Assembly: GCA_016703005.1 (NCBI GenBank)
Contig: JADJCX010000001.1
Coordinates: 248,001-312,000 of the forward strand
DNA: 64,000 nucleotides
Reading direction: 5' to 3'
Origin: Flavobacteriales bacterium
Lineage (GTDB): Bacteria; Bacteroidota; Bacteroidia; Flavobacteriales_F; PHOS-HE28
The notes under the pieces were generated by a model. It did not search any database. It saw only the letters and a program-made list of their open reading frames with translations, and was not told where the DNA came from. Both the position numbers and the translations under genes were made by a program. The first letter of the stretch is position 1. The number at the start of each line of letters is the position of its first letter. Positions 29,522 through 39,682 of this stretch are shown piece after piece.

Positions 29522-29553
29522 GCTCCCTTGCTCCGGGTCATCAAACAACTTAC

Positions 29554-32112
29554 ATGCTGAAACATTACGCTTTGCGTGCCCTTGCGGCATGGGTTCCGCT
29601 GACGGCTTCGCTGCTTCTTACCGCCCAGTGTACCACCAGTAATGGTAGTGGCTGCCTATGCGAAGTGAACGGTCAAACGAACTGCGATCTTCTTCCGGAC
29701 ATGACCATTAGCTGGAGTGCTTTGCAGAGCTATGCAGGTGGGCCGAACGAGTACACCCAGAACGATGCATCTAACCCAGGACGCCTGCGGGTAACTGGAT
29801 CTACACCGAACATTGGCCATGGAACCTTGAACGTTCGCGGCGTTGACCAGAACGGCATGCGCTGGTTTCTCTGTGGAACGGACACGTTCTCCATCAACGA
29901 TCCGAACAGCCAGGCCAATTTTGTCTGCCCGAACAGCCAGACCCCGCAACAGTTGATCCTGCAGCGGGTGTATCACAAGAACGGTAATGCGATGAGCTTC
30001 ACCGAACGCTTTGCTGGTACAATGACCTACCACCCAAGCCATGGTCACAATCACGTTGACGACTGGGCGACCTTCACGCTTCGCACGCAAACCGCGGATC
30101 CTCTTCCTACAAACTGGCCGATCGTGGGTGTCGGGGCTAAGATCGGATTCTGTCTTATGGATTATTACCCCTGCACAAGCGGAAGTGCTCCCGGACATTG
30201 TCGGACCTCACAGGAGTATGGTGGTGGGACCGCTCTGAACACTGCTGGCCAGTTTCAGAACTACGGTCACGGCGGTGGAACTTACGGGTGTAGCCAGATC
30301 AGTCAAGGTATTTCAGTGGGTTACACCGATGTGTACAGTGAGAGCCTCGATGGTATGTGGGTGAACATTCCCCCCGGTACCTGCAACGGCAATTACTGGG
30401 TGGTTATGGAAGTGGACCCGAACAACAATTTTCTGGAGGAAGATGATAACAACAACTGGACAGCTGCTCCCGTCACGTTGACCCTGCAAACCCCTGCTGG
30501 GGGCGATTTTGCGCAGATCACGCCGAATGGGGCGACTTTGTTCTGCGAGGGTGGGTCGGTGCAGCTATCAGCTACGATCGGGAACTCATACCTCTGGAAT
30601 ACTGGAGCCACCACCCAGTCCATCACCGCCAGCACGGATGGGAACTTCTCTTGCACCGTGAGCGGTAATTGCGGTACCGATGCGTCTCCGGTTACTGCAG
30701 TAACGGTGCTTGAAACTACCGAACCGACCGGAAGCGGCGCATCGATCCCAGGCCCCGGACAAGCAACGTTGGGCGCCACTGGTGGGGATGTTCATTGGTT
30801 CGACGCTTTGGTGGGTGGCAGTGAGGTCGGAACGGGTAACAGCTTTCTTACGCCGGTGATCTCCAATACGACCACTTACTACGCAGAGGATCGCACCACG
30901 CAGCAAGGGATAAATGGCTTCACAGGGAAGTTTGACAATGTTGGTGGAGGCGGTTATGGCAGCTTTGTCCAGTACCTCGTCTTCGATGCGATCAAGCCTT
31001 TCCAGCTCAAGAGCGTGAAGGTTTATGCGAACAGCGCAGGCAACCGGACGTTCCAAGTGCTTAGCTCTTCGGGTTCGCTCGTAACCCAGGTAACGGTGAA
31101 CGTACCGATGGGTGAATCCAGGGTGACGTTGAACTTGAACGTGCCTCAAGGAAATGACCAGCGGTTGACGGTTTCCAGCACGCTTCAGAATTTGTACCGT
31201 AACAACGCAGGGGTGAGTTACCCATACAACATAGCGGGGTTGGTCTCTGTGAAGAACTCAAGCGCAGGCACGCAGTTCTACTACTACTGCTACGATTGGG
31301 AGGTTGACGAGGGAGATGTGGTTTGTAGCAGCGGGCGCACGGCGGTAACGGCAACGGTGAGCAATGGAGTTCAAGTGTCGCCCATGGTGAAGCTCGAAGG
31401 ACCGTTCGATCCGAACACAGGGCTGATGAACGATGATCTTCGCGTTCTTGGGTTGATCCCACCCACCGAGCCCCATACAGGCCTCGGCTTCCTGCAAGCC
31501 GGAGGAGGTGGCGGGGAGAGCCTTGATGGCGCTTTGCTGGCAGTGACTGGCGCCAACGCCATTGTGGATTGGGTCCTGGTGGAGCTTCGTGATGGCTCGA
31601 ACCCCGCAACGATCGTTGCCACTCGGTCGGCTTTGGTGAAGCGCAATGGACAAGTCATAGCACCTACAGGTGGCGCAGTACAGTTTTCGTCACCGGCGGG
31701 CAACTATTATGTCGCAGTTCGTCATAGAAATCACTTGGGCAGTGTTATTCTTGCTCCGATGGCATTGACCGGTTCCAGTACCGTTGTGGACTTCAGCCTT
31801 CCGGGAACCCTAGCTTGGGGAACGGACGGCCGAAAGAACGTGGCTGGCACCATGCTACTTTGGATGGGGAATGGATTGCGTGACGGCGAGCATAGTGAGT
31901 TGAAGTACACCGGCCTCTCCAATGATCGCGATCCTATTCTTACTGACATTGGAGGCACTGTCCCTACCGCCACGGTAAGTGGTTATTTTGTCACCGATCA
32001 TAACTTGGATGGGTCCGTCAAGTACACGGGTGCCGAGAACGACCGGGACCCCATCCTATTGAACATTGGAGGGATCGTACCTACGAATACCCGGACCGAA
32101 CAACTTCCCTGA
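29554..32112 (+). CDS. Second lysyl-oxidase-like exported protein with shared C-terminal module
   Basis: Exported protein of 852 residues with signal peptide MLKHYALRALAAWVPLTASL...TAQ. Residues about 45-310 read as a lysyl oxidase domain: LLPDMTISWSALQSY, RLRVTGSTPNIGHGTLNVRG, the copper motif HGHNH at 163-167 in YHPSHGHNHVDDWATF, then GAKIGFCLMDYYPC and QGISVGYTDVYSESLDG, and GNYWVVMEVDPNNNFLEEDD. An Ig-like segment (VQLSATIGNSYLWNTGATTQ), a VHWFDALVGGSEVGTG strand pair and a beta domain (LKSVKVYANSAGNRTFQVLS) follow. The shared module covers about 606-852 and ends TRTEQLP. The protein would be expected to oxidise lysines in extracellular protein if active; that is inference from the domain. 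It has its own promoter at 29490-29521. Confidence 0.8.
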   Translation: MLKHYALRALAAWVPLTASLLLTAQCTTSNGSGCLCEVNGQTNCDLLPDMTISWSALQSYAGGPNEYTQNDASNPGRLRVTGSTPNIGHGTLNVRGVDQNGMRWFLCGTDTFSINDPNSQANFVCPNSQTPQQLILQRVYHKNGNAMSFTERFAGTMTYHPSHGHNHVDDWATFTLRTQTADPLPTNWPIVGVGAKIGFCLMDYYPCTSGSAPGHCRTSQEYGGGTALNTAGQFQNYGHGGGTYGCSQISQGISVGYTDVYSESLDGMWVNIPPGTCNGNYWVVMEVDPNNNFLEEDDNNNWTAAPVTLTLQTPAGGDFAQITPNGATLFCEGGSVQLSATIGNSYLWNTGATTQSITASTDGNFSCTVSGNCGTDASPVTAVTVLETTEPTGSGASIPGPGQATLGATGGDVHWFDALVGGSEVGTGNSFLTPVISNTTTYYAEDRTTQQGINGFTGKFDNVGGGGYGSFVQYLVFDAIKPFQLKSVKVYANSAGNRTFQVLSSSGSLVTQVTVNVPMGESRVTLNLNVPQGNDQRLTVSSTLQNLYRNNAGVSYPYNIAGLVSVKNSSAGTQFYYYCYDWEVDEGDVVCSSGRTAVTATVSNGVQVSPMVKLEGPFDPNTGLMNDDLRVLGLIPPTEPHTGLGFLQAGGGGGESLDGALLAVTGANAIVDWVLVELRDGSNPATIVATRSALVKRNGQVIAPTGGAVQFSSPAGNYYVAVRHRNHLGSVILAPMALTGSSTVVDFSLPGTLAWGTDGRKNVAGTMLLWMGNGLRDGEHSELKYTGLSNDRDPILTDIGGTVPTATVSGYFVTDHNLDGSVKYTGAENDRDPILLNIGGIVPTNTRTEQLP

Positions 32113-32163
32113 ACGCCCCCTCGAAGACCTTTCCGAAACCAATTTTTGCAAACCCTGAACGAC

Positions 32164-35100
32164 ATGTTCCACATTCATTTGAATCCCCTGAGGAAGGCGG
32201 TACGGGCATTAGGCCTTATCGCGTTGGGTTGGGCCGGCACTGCCGCTGCGCAACCGCTGACCGACATCGATCTGCGACCGAACCCCGCGGGTGATTCGCT
32301 GCGCGTGTATGTGCGGCCGAACGGCGCTCCGTTCGATCAGATCATGAGTTCCATGACGTTCACGATCCGTTGGGAAGCCTCCTCTACTGACACCCTTGGG
32401 GTACGCACGCAATTCTGCGCCGCGGCTTACTCTATTACGCAATCACCTGATGGTGAGATCGTGAATGGCGGATTCAGGTACCAGACCTACAATGCATTCG
32501 GTTTGTCCAACCTCGCGGACGAATGCTCCCCCCCCGGTTGGGTGGCGAATGATTGGAACCTGATCATGCGGGTGAAGGTGTTGAATGTTTCAGGGTGTAC
32601 GGACTTCAATATCGCCAATGATGCCTTCACTGGTGCGAACAACAAGAACTACTTCATCTCTTAATGGTCAGGATAAGACCGGCATCATTGAGAGCACGGT
32701 TGCTCAGATCGGGATATGTAATGCTGATTGCCAAGGTATATCGGCGGTACAGCTCTTCCGGCACTCCTGCAACGACAACAATACTTGTACAATCAATGAT
32801 GTGTACACCGGCGTAGCGCCGAATTGCGGTTGCGCGGGAACATTCCAGGATACTGATGGTGATGGTACCTGCAACGCGAACGACGGTTGCCCCAATGATC
32901 CCAATAAGATCGCCCCGGGAATATGCGGTTGCGGCGTTGCTGATACGGACACTGATGGTGATGGCACCCCGAACTGTAACGACGGTTGCCCGAACGATCC
33001 GGAACAAGATCGCTCCCGGTATTTGTGGTTGCGGAGTAGCTGATACGGATACCGATGGCGACGGCTTGGCCAACTGCGTGGATCCCCGCCTCGAACGGCC
33101 CGAACCCTGGTGCAACGTGCAACGACAACAATGCATGCACCATTAATGATGTGATCCAAGCCAACTGCATGCGCTGGCACGTTCCAGGACACCGATGGTG
33201 ATGGTACCTGCAACGCGAACGACGGTTGCCCGAACGATCCGAACAAGATCGCCCCAGGTCAGTGCGGTTGCGGTGTTGCGGATACGGATGCGGACGGTGA
33301 TGGCACGGCGAACTGCAATGACCTCTGTCCGAACGACCCGAACAAGATCGCCCCGGGTATTTGCGGTTGCGGCGTAGCCGATACCGACAGTGATGGTGAC
33401 GGTACTGCGAACTGCAACGACGGTTGCCCGAATGATCCCAACAAGGTTGCTCCAGGTATTTGCGGTTGCGGCATAGCCGATACCGACAGCGATGGTGACG
33501 GTACGGCGAACTGCAACGACGGTTGTCCGAATGACCCGAACAAAGTTGCTCCGGGTATTTGCGGTTGCGGCGTGGCCGATACCGACAGCGATGGTGACGG
33601 CACGGCGAACTGCAACGATGGCTGCCCGAACGACCCGAACAAGACGAACCCCGGCACCTGCGGTTGCGGTAACCCGGAACCCGGCACTGCATGCAATGAC
33701 GGTAACCCGAATACAACTGGTGATGTTATTGGTGCCAACTGTATCTGTGCCGGTTCCACTATTCCATGTCCGGACGATGGCAACCCTTGCACCTTGGAAG
33801 AGGTTGTCCTTGGTGTTTGTCAGCACACGCCGCTTCCTGATACCGATAGCGATGGCACCTGCGACCTGATCGACGGTTGCCCGAACGATCCGAACAAGAT
33901 CGCTCCTGGACAGTGCGGCTGCGGCATCAGCGATGCCGATGGTGATGGCGATGGCACGGCGAACTGCAATGATGGTTGCCCGAGCGATCCCAACAAGATC
34001 GCCCCAGGGGTTTGCGGTTGCGGCGTGAGCGATGTTGACAGCGATGGTGATGGCACGGCGAACTGCAACGACGGCTGCCCGAACGATCCGAACAAGATCG
34101 CTCCTGGCATTTGCGGTTGTGGTGTGAGCGATGCCGACAGCGATGGTGATGGCACGGCGAACTGTAATGATGGCTGTCCCAACGATCCGAACAAGATCGC
34201 TCCGGGCCAGTGCGGCTGCGGTGTGGCCGATACCGATAGCGACAGTGATGGTACGGCGAACTGTAATGATGGTTGTCCGAACGATCCCAACAAGACAAAC
34301 CCCGGTACCTGCGGTTGCGGTAACCCGGAACCCGGAACCTCTTGTAATGATGGCAACCCGAACACATCCGGTGATGTGATCGGATCCAATTGCATTTGTG
34401 CCGGATCAACGGTACCCTGCCCAGATGATGGTAACCCATGTACCCTGGAGGAGGTTGTCCTTGGTGTTTGTCAGCACACCCCGCTTCCTGACACGGATAG
34501 CGATGGAACCTGCGATCTGATCGATGGCTGCCCGAACGATCCGAACAAGATCGCACCAGGTCAATGCGGTTGCGGGATCAGCGATGCGGATACCGACAAT
34601 GATGGAACCGCCGATTGCAACGACCTCTGCCCGAACGACCCCAACAAGGTGGCACCAGGTATCTGTGGTTGTGGTGTTAGCGATGCCGACACCGATGGTG
34701 ACGGTACTGCCGACTGCAACGATGGTTGCCCGAACGACCCGAACAAGATCGCTCCTGGTCAGTGTGGTTGCGGAGTCAGCGATGCTGACGGAGATGGTGA
34801 TGGAACCGCCGATTGTATCGATGGTTGCCCTGCCGATCCGAACAAGATCGCCCCTGGTGCTTGCGGTTGCGGTGTGGCCGATACGGATACGGATGTTGAT
34901 GGCACTGCCGATTGCAACGACGGTTGCCCGAACGACCCGAATAAGACCGCTCCAGGTGTATGCGGTTGCGGTGTGAGCGATGCCGATACCGACCTTGATG
35001 GCACGGCCGATTGCAATGATGGCTGCCCTAATGACCCGAACAAGACAGCTCCCGGCCAGTGCGGCTGTGGTGTTGTGGATACGGACACGGACAGCGATGG

Positions 35101-36661
35101 TGTAGCGGACTGCAACGACAATTGCCCGAACATTGCTGGACAGCAGGGATCACTTTGTGATGATGGTGACCCGGATACATCCGGCGATGCGATCAATGCG
35201 AATTGCATCTGCGAAGGTTCCACGACCCCATGCCCGGATGATGGCGACCCTTGCACTGCGGAAGTCGTGGTTCAGGGTGTGTGCACCCATCCTGCCCTGC
35301 CTGATACGGACAGTGATGGCACCTGCGACCTCATCGATGGTTGCCCGAACGATCCGAACAAGATCGCTCCTGGTGTTTGCGGCTGCGGTGTTGCCGATAT
35401 CGATACCGACGGTGATCTTACCCTTGACTGCAATGACGGCTGCCCCAACGATCCCAACAAGATCGCTCCTGGCGTATGCGGTTGTGGTGTTGCCGATACG
35501 GACACCGACGGCGACCTGACACTTGATTGCAACGATGGTTGCCCGAACGACCCGAACAAGATCGCCCCAGGCGTGTGCGGATGTGGCGTTGCGGACACGG
35601 ACGCCGATAACGACGGTGTTGCCGATTGCAATGATCTCTGCCCGAACGGTCCGGAACCAGGCACACCATGCGATGATCTTGATGCGAACACCACAGGTGA
35701 CGTCATCACCGCGAACTGTGTCTGCGCCGGGGTCAACGTGAATTGCACGGAGGATCTGGTGCTTGCCATCAGCTTGGATGCCTTTGGGTCGCACACCACA
35801 TGGGAATTGTACGAGACCATTGGTAACACGTTGGTGGAATTCGGAGGCCCATACAGTGATGGTACACCGGGTGCTATCGTCACTACCAACCTCTGTGTAC
35901 CTGCTGGATGTTATGAGTTGATCGTCAGCGATGATTTCGCCGATGGTATTGCAGCGGGAGGTTATACGCTCGCCGATGACCTCGGTCGCCGGATCATTGA
36001 CGCCGATGGCGCTTTCTCAAGCACATCTTCCATCGTCAGCACAGACCCTGATTTCTGCGTGCCTTTGGGCCCAACATTCGTGAAGCCGAACTGGTGTGAC
36101 CGGACAGACTTCGTACCGAGCAGTTGGATCTATTGCCAAGGTGTTGCGGGTGCAACGGGGTACCAGTTCTGGTTCTTCGACCCACATGGTAGCTATAGCC
36201 GTACGATCCTGAAGCCGACGACGGCTTGCCGCCTGAACAACCTACAGACCAACCCACTACCGTTCGACCTTCCGTTGAACGTGCGTGTGCGTCCATTGGT
36301 GAACGGGAATTTCCTGGAGTACGGCAAGGCTTGCCGCATCATTGTGAACGAGCCTGTCGGTGTGGGCAACCTCAACACTGTGTATTTCGCCACGGATGAG
36401 GTTTCGTTCAACATGTATCCGAACCCGAACCGTGATGAGGTCCTTTTCCTCATGATCGATGGGTTGAGCGACGCCGCCACTGGTGCCGATGTCGAGATCT
36501 TCGATGCGATGGGCAAGCTGGTCGCCAGCGAGCATGTGACGGTTGCCGGCGGAACGATGAACCATGCGCTCACCCTGGATAGTGAAGTGGGAGTGGGTAT
36601 GTACATCGTGCAAGTGAAGGTTGACGGTCGGGTATTGACCCAACGCTTAATGCGCCAGTAA
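32164..36661 (+). CDS. Giant thrombospondin type 3 repeat protein with T9SS tail (several frame breaks)
   Basis: Reads as one exported protein of about 1500 residues. From ATG 32164 (MFHIHLNPLRKAV ... TAAAQ) the front domain (IDLRPNPAGDSLRVYVRP, MTFTIRWEASS, NNKNYFIS) is homologous to the gene at 6526. The frame breaks near 32662 (resuming LNGQDKTGIIEST), 33000 (an extra G before AACAAG), 33090 and 33169, then is open to 36661. Between about 32860 and 35660 there are about 20 calcium-binding type 3 repeats of roughly 33 residues (DTDSDGDGTANCNDGCPNDP). Three Cys-rich spacers (PCPDDGNPCTLEEVV and variants) divide them. After an aromatic domain (TEDLVLAISLDAFGSHTTWE) a T9SS tail follows (FNMYPNPNRDEVLFLMI ... 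VGMYIVQVKV). Likely a rigid calcium-stabilised surface or secreted stalk. Confidence 0.75.
32860..35660 (+). repeat. Tandem array of thrombospondin type 3 repeat units (about 99 bp each)
   Basis: Units encode (D/S)xDGDGTA(N/D)CNDGCPNDPNK(I/V/T)APGxCGCG with a period near 33 codons. Fifteen units with the DPNK core lie after 33572 and about five or six before. Units are grouped into higher-order blocks by a Cys-rich spacer at about 33670-33880, 34330-34540 and 35150-35360, so the array expanded at two levels. The high DNA identity explains long spurious reading frames on the other strand. Confidence 0.85.
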
Positions 36662-36679
36662 TAGCAGGACATAGAGCGG

Positions 36680-36716
36680 AAAGCCCCTGGCATTTGCCGG
36701 GGGCTTTTTGCTTTTT
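36680..36716 (+). terminator. Intrinsic terminator after the type 3 repeat gene
   Basis: AAAGCCCCTGGC, loop ATTT, GCCGGGGGCTTT form a 12-pair stem with one T-G wobble, followed directly by TTGCTTTTT. It starts 18 bases after the stop at 36661 and ends the 17-36.7 kb rightward block. Confidence 0.85.
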
Positions 36717-36830
36717 CAGAGGTTCAGAGGACGGCTCCTTCATCCTTCGGATCGGGGCCCGGCCATCCCTGTCGCGGCTTTCCATCGGATAGTGCGCGCC
36801 ACCGAGGCAAAAAATACCCATTTCCGGGTA

Positions 36831-36861
36831 TTGTGAGCGCCGTTCGGGTCCGATACGTTTG
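36831..36861 (+). promoter_or_regulatory. Promoter TTG-N20-TACGTTTG for a small membrane-protein gene
   Basis: TTG at 36831-36833 and TACGTTTG at 36854-36861 have a 20-base spacer, matching the Bacteroidota consensus. The -7 box ends only four bases before the ATG at 36866, so the transcript would start at or next to the start codon. Confidence 0.5.
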
Positions 36862-36865
36862 GCCC

Positions 36866-37009
36866 ATGAGAACGATGGATATGAGGACCAGTGGTGATGC
36901 CGATGCTGAGTCGCGCCGAAGTGAACGCCTATTAATGGTTTCCGTGGTACTCGCGCTCGGGCTCATAGTCATTCTGCTGGTGCTCTGCCTGAGCGATCAC
37001 TTGAGTTGA
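36866..37009 (+). CDS. Small single-span membrane protein (47 residues)
   Basis: A 47-residue reading frame with a polar, charged N-terminus (MRTMDMRTSGDADAESRRSE) and one strongly hydrophobic span (VSVVLALGLIVILLVLCL) before a short tail SDHLS. It is framed by a good promoter directly upstream and a GC-rich hairpin with a T-rich tail about 70 bases downstream, and lies in an otherwise empty gap between two larger genes. These support a real gene, but no homology is recognised and no ribosome binding site is possible if the transcript is leaderless. Topology would be N-in by the positive-inside rule (RR just before the span). Confidence 0.45.
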   Translation: MRTMDMRTSGDADAESRRSERLLMVSVVLALGLIVILLVLCLSDHLS

Positions 37010-37078
37010 ATTAGGCGGGCGTCGCCATCAGGTTGGCGCAGATCCGGAGCAAGTCTGCCAGTTCACCCGCCGTTGAAG

Positions 37079-37111
37079 CGCCCCCCGAACCATTGGGGGG
37101 CGTCTTCTTCT
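37079..37111 (+). terminator. Rightward terminator hairpin after the small gene
   Basis: CGCCCCCC (37079-37086), an eight-base loop and GGGGGGCG (37095-37102) are followed by TCTTCTTCT. The stem is eight pairs, all G-C. Confidence 0.6.
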
Positions 37112-37124
37112 GCGCTCAAACGCG

Positions 37125-37151
37125 AACGCCCCCGGTCAAGCCGAGGGCGTT
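37125..37151 (-). terminator. Probable leftward terminator for the GAPDH gene
   Basis: AACGCCCCCGG, loop TCAAG, CCGAGGGCGTT pair with one mismatch. The hairpin lies 20 bases past the GAPDH stop on the minus strand. The T tail on that strand is weak (CGCGTTTG). Confidence 0.45.
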
Positions 37152-37170
37152 CCCTATGGATCGAGGGATC

Positions 37171-38625
37171 TCAGTAGTAGATCAAACGCTGCACCTTGGC
37201 CACGTGCTTGGCCAAGCGGATCACCTGTTTGGTGTATCCGAATTCGTTGTCATACCAAGTATACAGGACCACGTTACGGCCATCCGGGCTAACGATGCGT
37301 GGCTTGGCTGTCGAAAACACTGCAGCAGGTGTCGCCGATGATGTCGCTACTCACCAGTTCGGGATCGATCTGGTAGTGGATCTGGTTGACCAAGTCACCC
37401 TCCAGCGCCGCTTTCCGGACCAACTCATTCACCTCGTCCCGGGTAACAGTGCGATTCAAGGATAGGTTCATGATGGCCAATGAACCATTCGGTGTAGGCA
37501 CCCGGACAGCATTGGCGGTCAATTTGTCTTTGAGGCTGGGGATCGCCTTTGTCACTGCGGATCCTGCCCCAGTGCTGGTGATCACCATATTCACAGCCGC
37601 ACTGCGCCCCCTGCGGGGCTTCTTGTGGTAGTTGTCCAGAAGGTTCTGGTCGTTCGTATAAGCGTGGACGGTTTCAATATGGCCCTTTTCGATGCCGACC
37701 ATGTCTTCCATCACCTTCAAGATAGGGGAGATGGCATTGGTGGTACAACTGGCTGCACTGAACAGGGTCTCCTTCTCAATATCCAGATCCTTGTGGTTGA
37801 TGCCATATACGATGTTAGGCATCTCCTTACCCGGAGCAGTAAGAATGACCTTGCCTACACCCTTGGCTTTCAAATGCCGACCCAGGTCGGCACGCTTGGT
37901 GAATGCCCCGGTATTGTCGATTATGAGCGCGTTACTGATACCATGGGAAGTGTAGTCAATATCCTCGGGGTTGGCGCTCGCGATCATTTGAACCCGCTGT
38001 CCGTTGATCACCAAGCACTTGTTCTCCAGGTCTTCGGTAACAGTGCCCTTAAAGCTCCCGTGCACGCTGTCATTCCGCAGTAGCGCAGCGCGCTTGATGA
38101 TCTCTTCATCGCTGTTGGTGCGGGTAACGATGGCACGCAACCGTAGCTGCTGTCCCTTACCCGCTTGTTTCACCAGTTCACGGGCAGCAATGCGGCCGAT
38201 CCGTCCAAAGCCGTAGAGGACGACATCGCGCGGTTCGAACTTGTGCTTGTCCTGTCCAATGAAATTCGTCAAATGGACGCCCAACCATGCTTTTGCGTCC
38301 TTTTCCCGGAAGCCTTGAATTCGAAGGAGAGCTTGCCAATGTCGAGCTTGCTCGGCGCCGAATCCAAGTTGAGCAGTTCGCGGGCTACTAATGCGGTGGT
38401 ACGCGGATCCACCGGCTTCTTCACCACCTTAATGGAATAGTCAAAGAGGCTCAAGACCTGACTGATGTTGATGTCCAACAGCAGGTTGCGGAAGAAGACA
38501 AGTTCCACGCTATGCTCATACATGAGCTTGCCCACGGAATTCATCAAGTCAACGGCCGCCTTCTCGCGGTCAACGTACTCTTTCAAACCGGCTTCGTAAC
38601 CGGTTTTGGCCTCAACGGTATTCAT
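37171..38625 (-). CDS. gap: Glyceraldehyde-3-phosphate dehydrogenase, long form (two frame breaks)
   Basis: Glycolytic/gluconeogenic GAPDH, converting glyceraldehyde-3-phosphate to 1,3-bisphosphoglycerate. Reading leftward from the ATG at 38625, residues 1-105 are the N-terminal extension found in the roughly 480-residue Bacteroidota form (YEAGLKEYVDREKAAVDLMN). The frame breaks near 38310 and resumes as KAWLGVHLTNFIGQDKHK, then the nucleotide-binding motif LYGFGRIGRIAARE. The catalytic Cys is in FSAASCTTNAISPI. Near 37305 an extra base ends the frame early (SQATHR); reading on gives DSKPRIVSPDGRN, TWYDNEFGYTKQVIRLAKHV and QRLIYY with the stop at 37171-37173. Both breaks are single-base and hit an essential enzyme, so sequence error is the likely cause. 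Confidence 0.85.
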
Positions 38626-38667
38626 TTATGAAGGGTGGAGTTTGAACGAACGGGTATGCGGGTCGGC

Positions 38668-39531
38668 TCAGCCGAGATACGCCTTCAACAGCTTGCTTCG
38701 GCTGGTATGGCGCAATCGGCGAATGGCCTTCTCCTTTATCTGGCGCACGCGCTCGCGGGTGAGGTCGAATTTGGCACCGATCTCTTCCAACGTAAGTCCG
38801 TGATTGATGCCGATACCGAAGAACAATTTCACCACATCGCGCTCCCGCTCGGTGAGTGTGCTCAAGGCACGCTCGATCTCCTTCGCAAGGCTCTCGTTGA
38901 TGAGCATGCGGTCAGCCGGTTGGCTGTCCAAGTTCGGGAGAACGTCCAGCAGGCTGTTGCTCTCACCTTCCACGAACGGCGCATCCATGCTGATGTGTCG
39001 TCCGCTCACCTTCATGGTATCGGCGACTTTCTCAGGTGGGAGATCCAGCAGCGTTGCCAACTCATCCGCGCTCGGCGGACGCTCATATTCCTGCTCCAAC
39101 TTGGCGAAGGCCTTGTTGATCTTGTTCAGCGATCCCACCTGGTTCAAGGGCAGGCGCACAATGCGGCTCTGTTCGGCCAGTGCCTGCAGGATGCTCTGGC
39201 GGATCCACCAAACAGCGTAGGAGATGAACTTGAAACCGCGGGTTTCATCAAAACGCTGGGCCGCCTTGATCAGGCCGAGGTTCCCTTCGTTGATAAGGTC
39301 AGGTAAGCTCAACCCCTGGTTCTGGTATTGCTTGGCTACCGACACCACGAAGCGCAGGTTGGCCTTTACCAATTTCTCCAGTGCCGTCCCATCGCCCTGT
39401 TTGATGCGCCGAGCGAGTTCAACCTCCATTTCGGCGTTGATCAGGCCTTCCTTACCGATCTCCTGCAAGTACTTGTCCAGTGACTGGCTCTCGCGGTTGG
39501 TGATCGATTTCGTGATCTTGAGCTGGCGCAT
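38668..39531 (-). CDS. rpoD: Primary RNA polymerase sigma factor (RpoD/SigA, short Bacteroidota type)
   Basis: Housekeeping sigma-70 factor of 287 residues, starting [15 protein letters not shown] as is typical of Bacteroidota primary sigma factors, which lack region 1.1. Region 1.2 ([20 protein letters not shown]), region 2 ([39 protein letters not shown]), region 3 ([20 protein letters not shown]) and region 4 ([31 protein letters not shown]) are complete. I chose the start complementary to 39529-39531; longer starts add unconserved sequence. A close match to the promoter it should recognise lies 77 bases upstream. The candidate promoters listed in this window are presumably its targets. 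Confidence 0.95.
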   Translation of the reverse strand: MRQLKITKSITNRESQSLDKYLQEIGKEGLINAEMEVELARRIKQGDGTALEKLVKANLRFVVSVAKQYQNQGLSLPDLINEGNLGLIKAAQRFDETRGFKFISYAVWWIRQSILQALAEQSRIVRLPLNQVGSLNKINKAFAKLEQEYERPPSADELATLLDLPPEKVADTMKVSGRHISMDAPFVEGESNSLLDVLPNLDSQPADRMLINESLAKEIERALSTLTERERDVVKLFFGIGINHGLTLEEIGAKFDLTRERVRQIKEKAIRRLRHTSRSKLLKAYLG

Positions 39532-39607
39532 CCTTGTTGTCACGGGCGGCGGGGGTGTTAATGGTTCGTTTTTGGAACGCCAATTCTGCTTACTGCGAAT
39601 CGGGCGC

Positions 39608-39639
39608 CGAATGTACGGCCCCTGTCCATAAGGGAACAA
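39608..39639 (-). promoter_or_regulatory. Promoter TTG-N21-TACATTCG upstream of rpoD
   Basis: On the minus strand TTG (complement of 39637-39639) is followed after 21 bases by TACATTCG (complement of 39608-39615). The spacing is ideal. The -7 box has C in place of T at its seventh base, as does the box at 58703. Confidence 0.55.
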
Positions 39640-39682
39640 GCCGCATTTGCGCCGGCGCCGTTGCCGACGATGCCTGGATGGC

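Noticed and set aside
32793..34556. Long open frames on the minus strand opposite the type 3 repeat gene (and similar frames in the third phase)
   Set aside because: They mirror the 99-bp coding repeat, have no signal peptide or domain, and the plus-strand frame has clear calcium-loop repeats and a T9SS tail.
32860..35660. Regular repeats of about 99 bp that could be mistaken for a CRISPR or satellite array
   Set aside because: Repeats are contiguous, translate to type 3 calcium loops and have no unique spacers.
37171..38625. Programmed frameshifting in GAPDH
   Set aside because: The breaks have no slippery heptamer or downstream structure and occur twice in an enzyme that is never known to be frameshifted; indel error is simpler.
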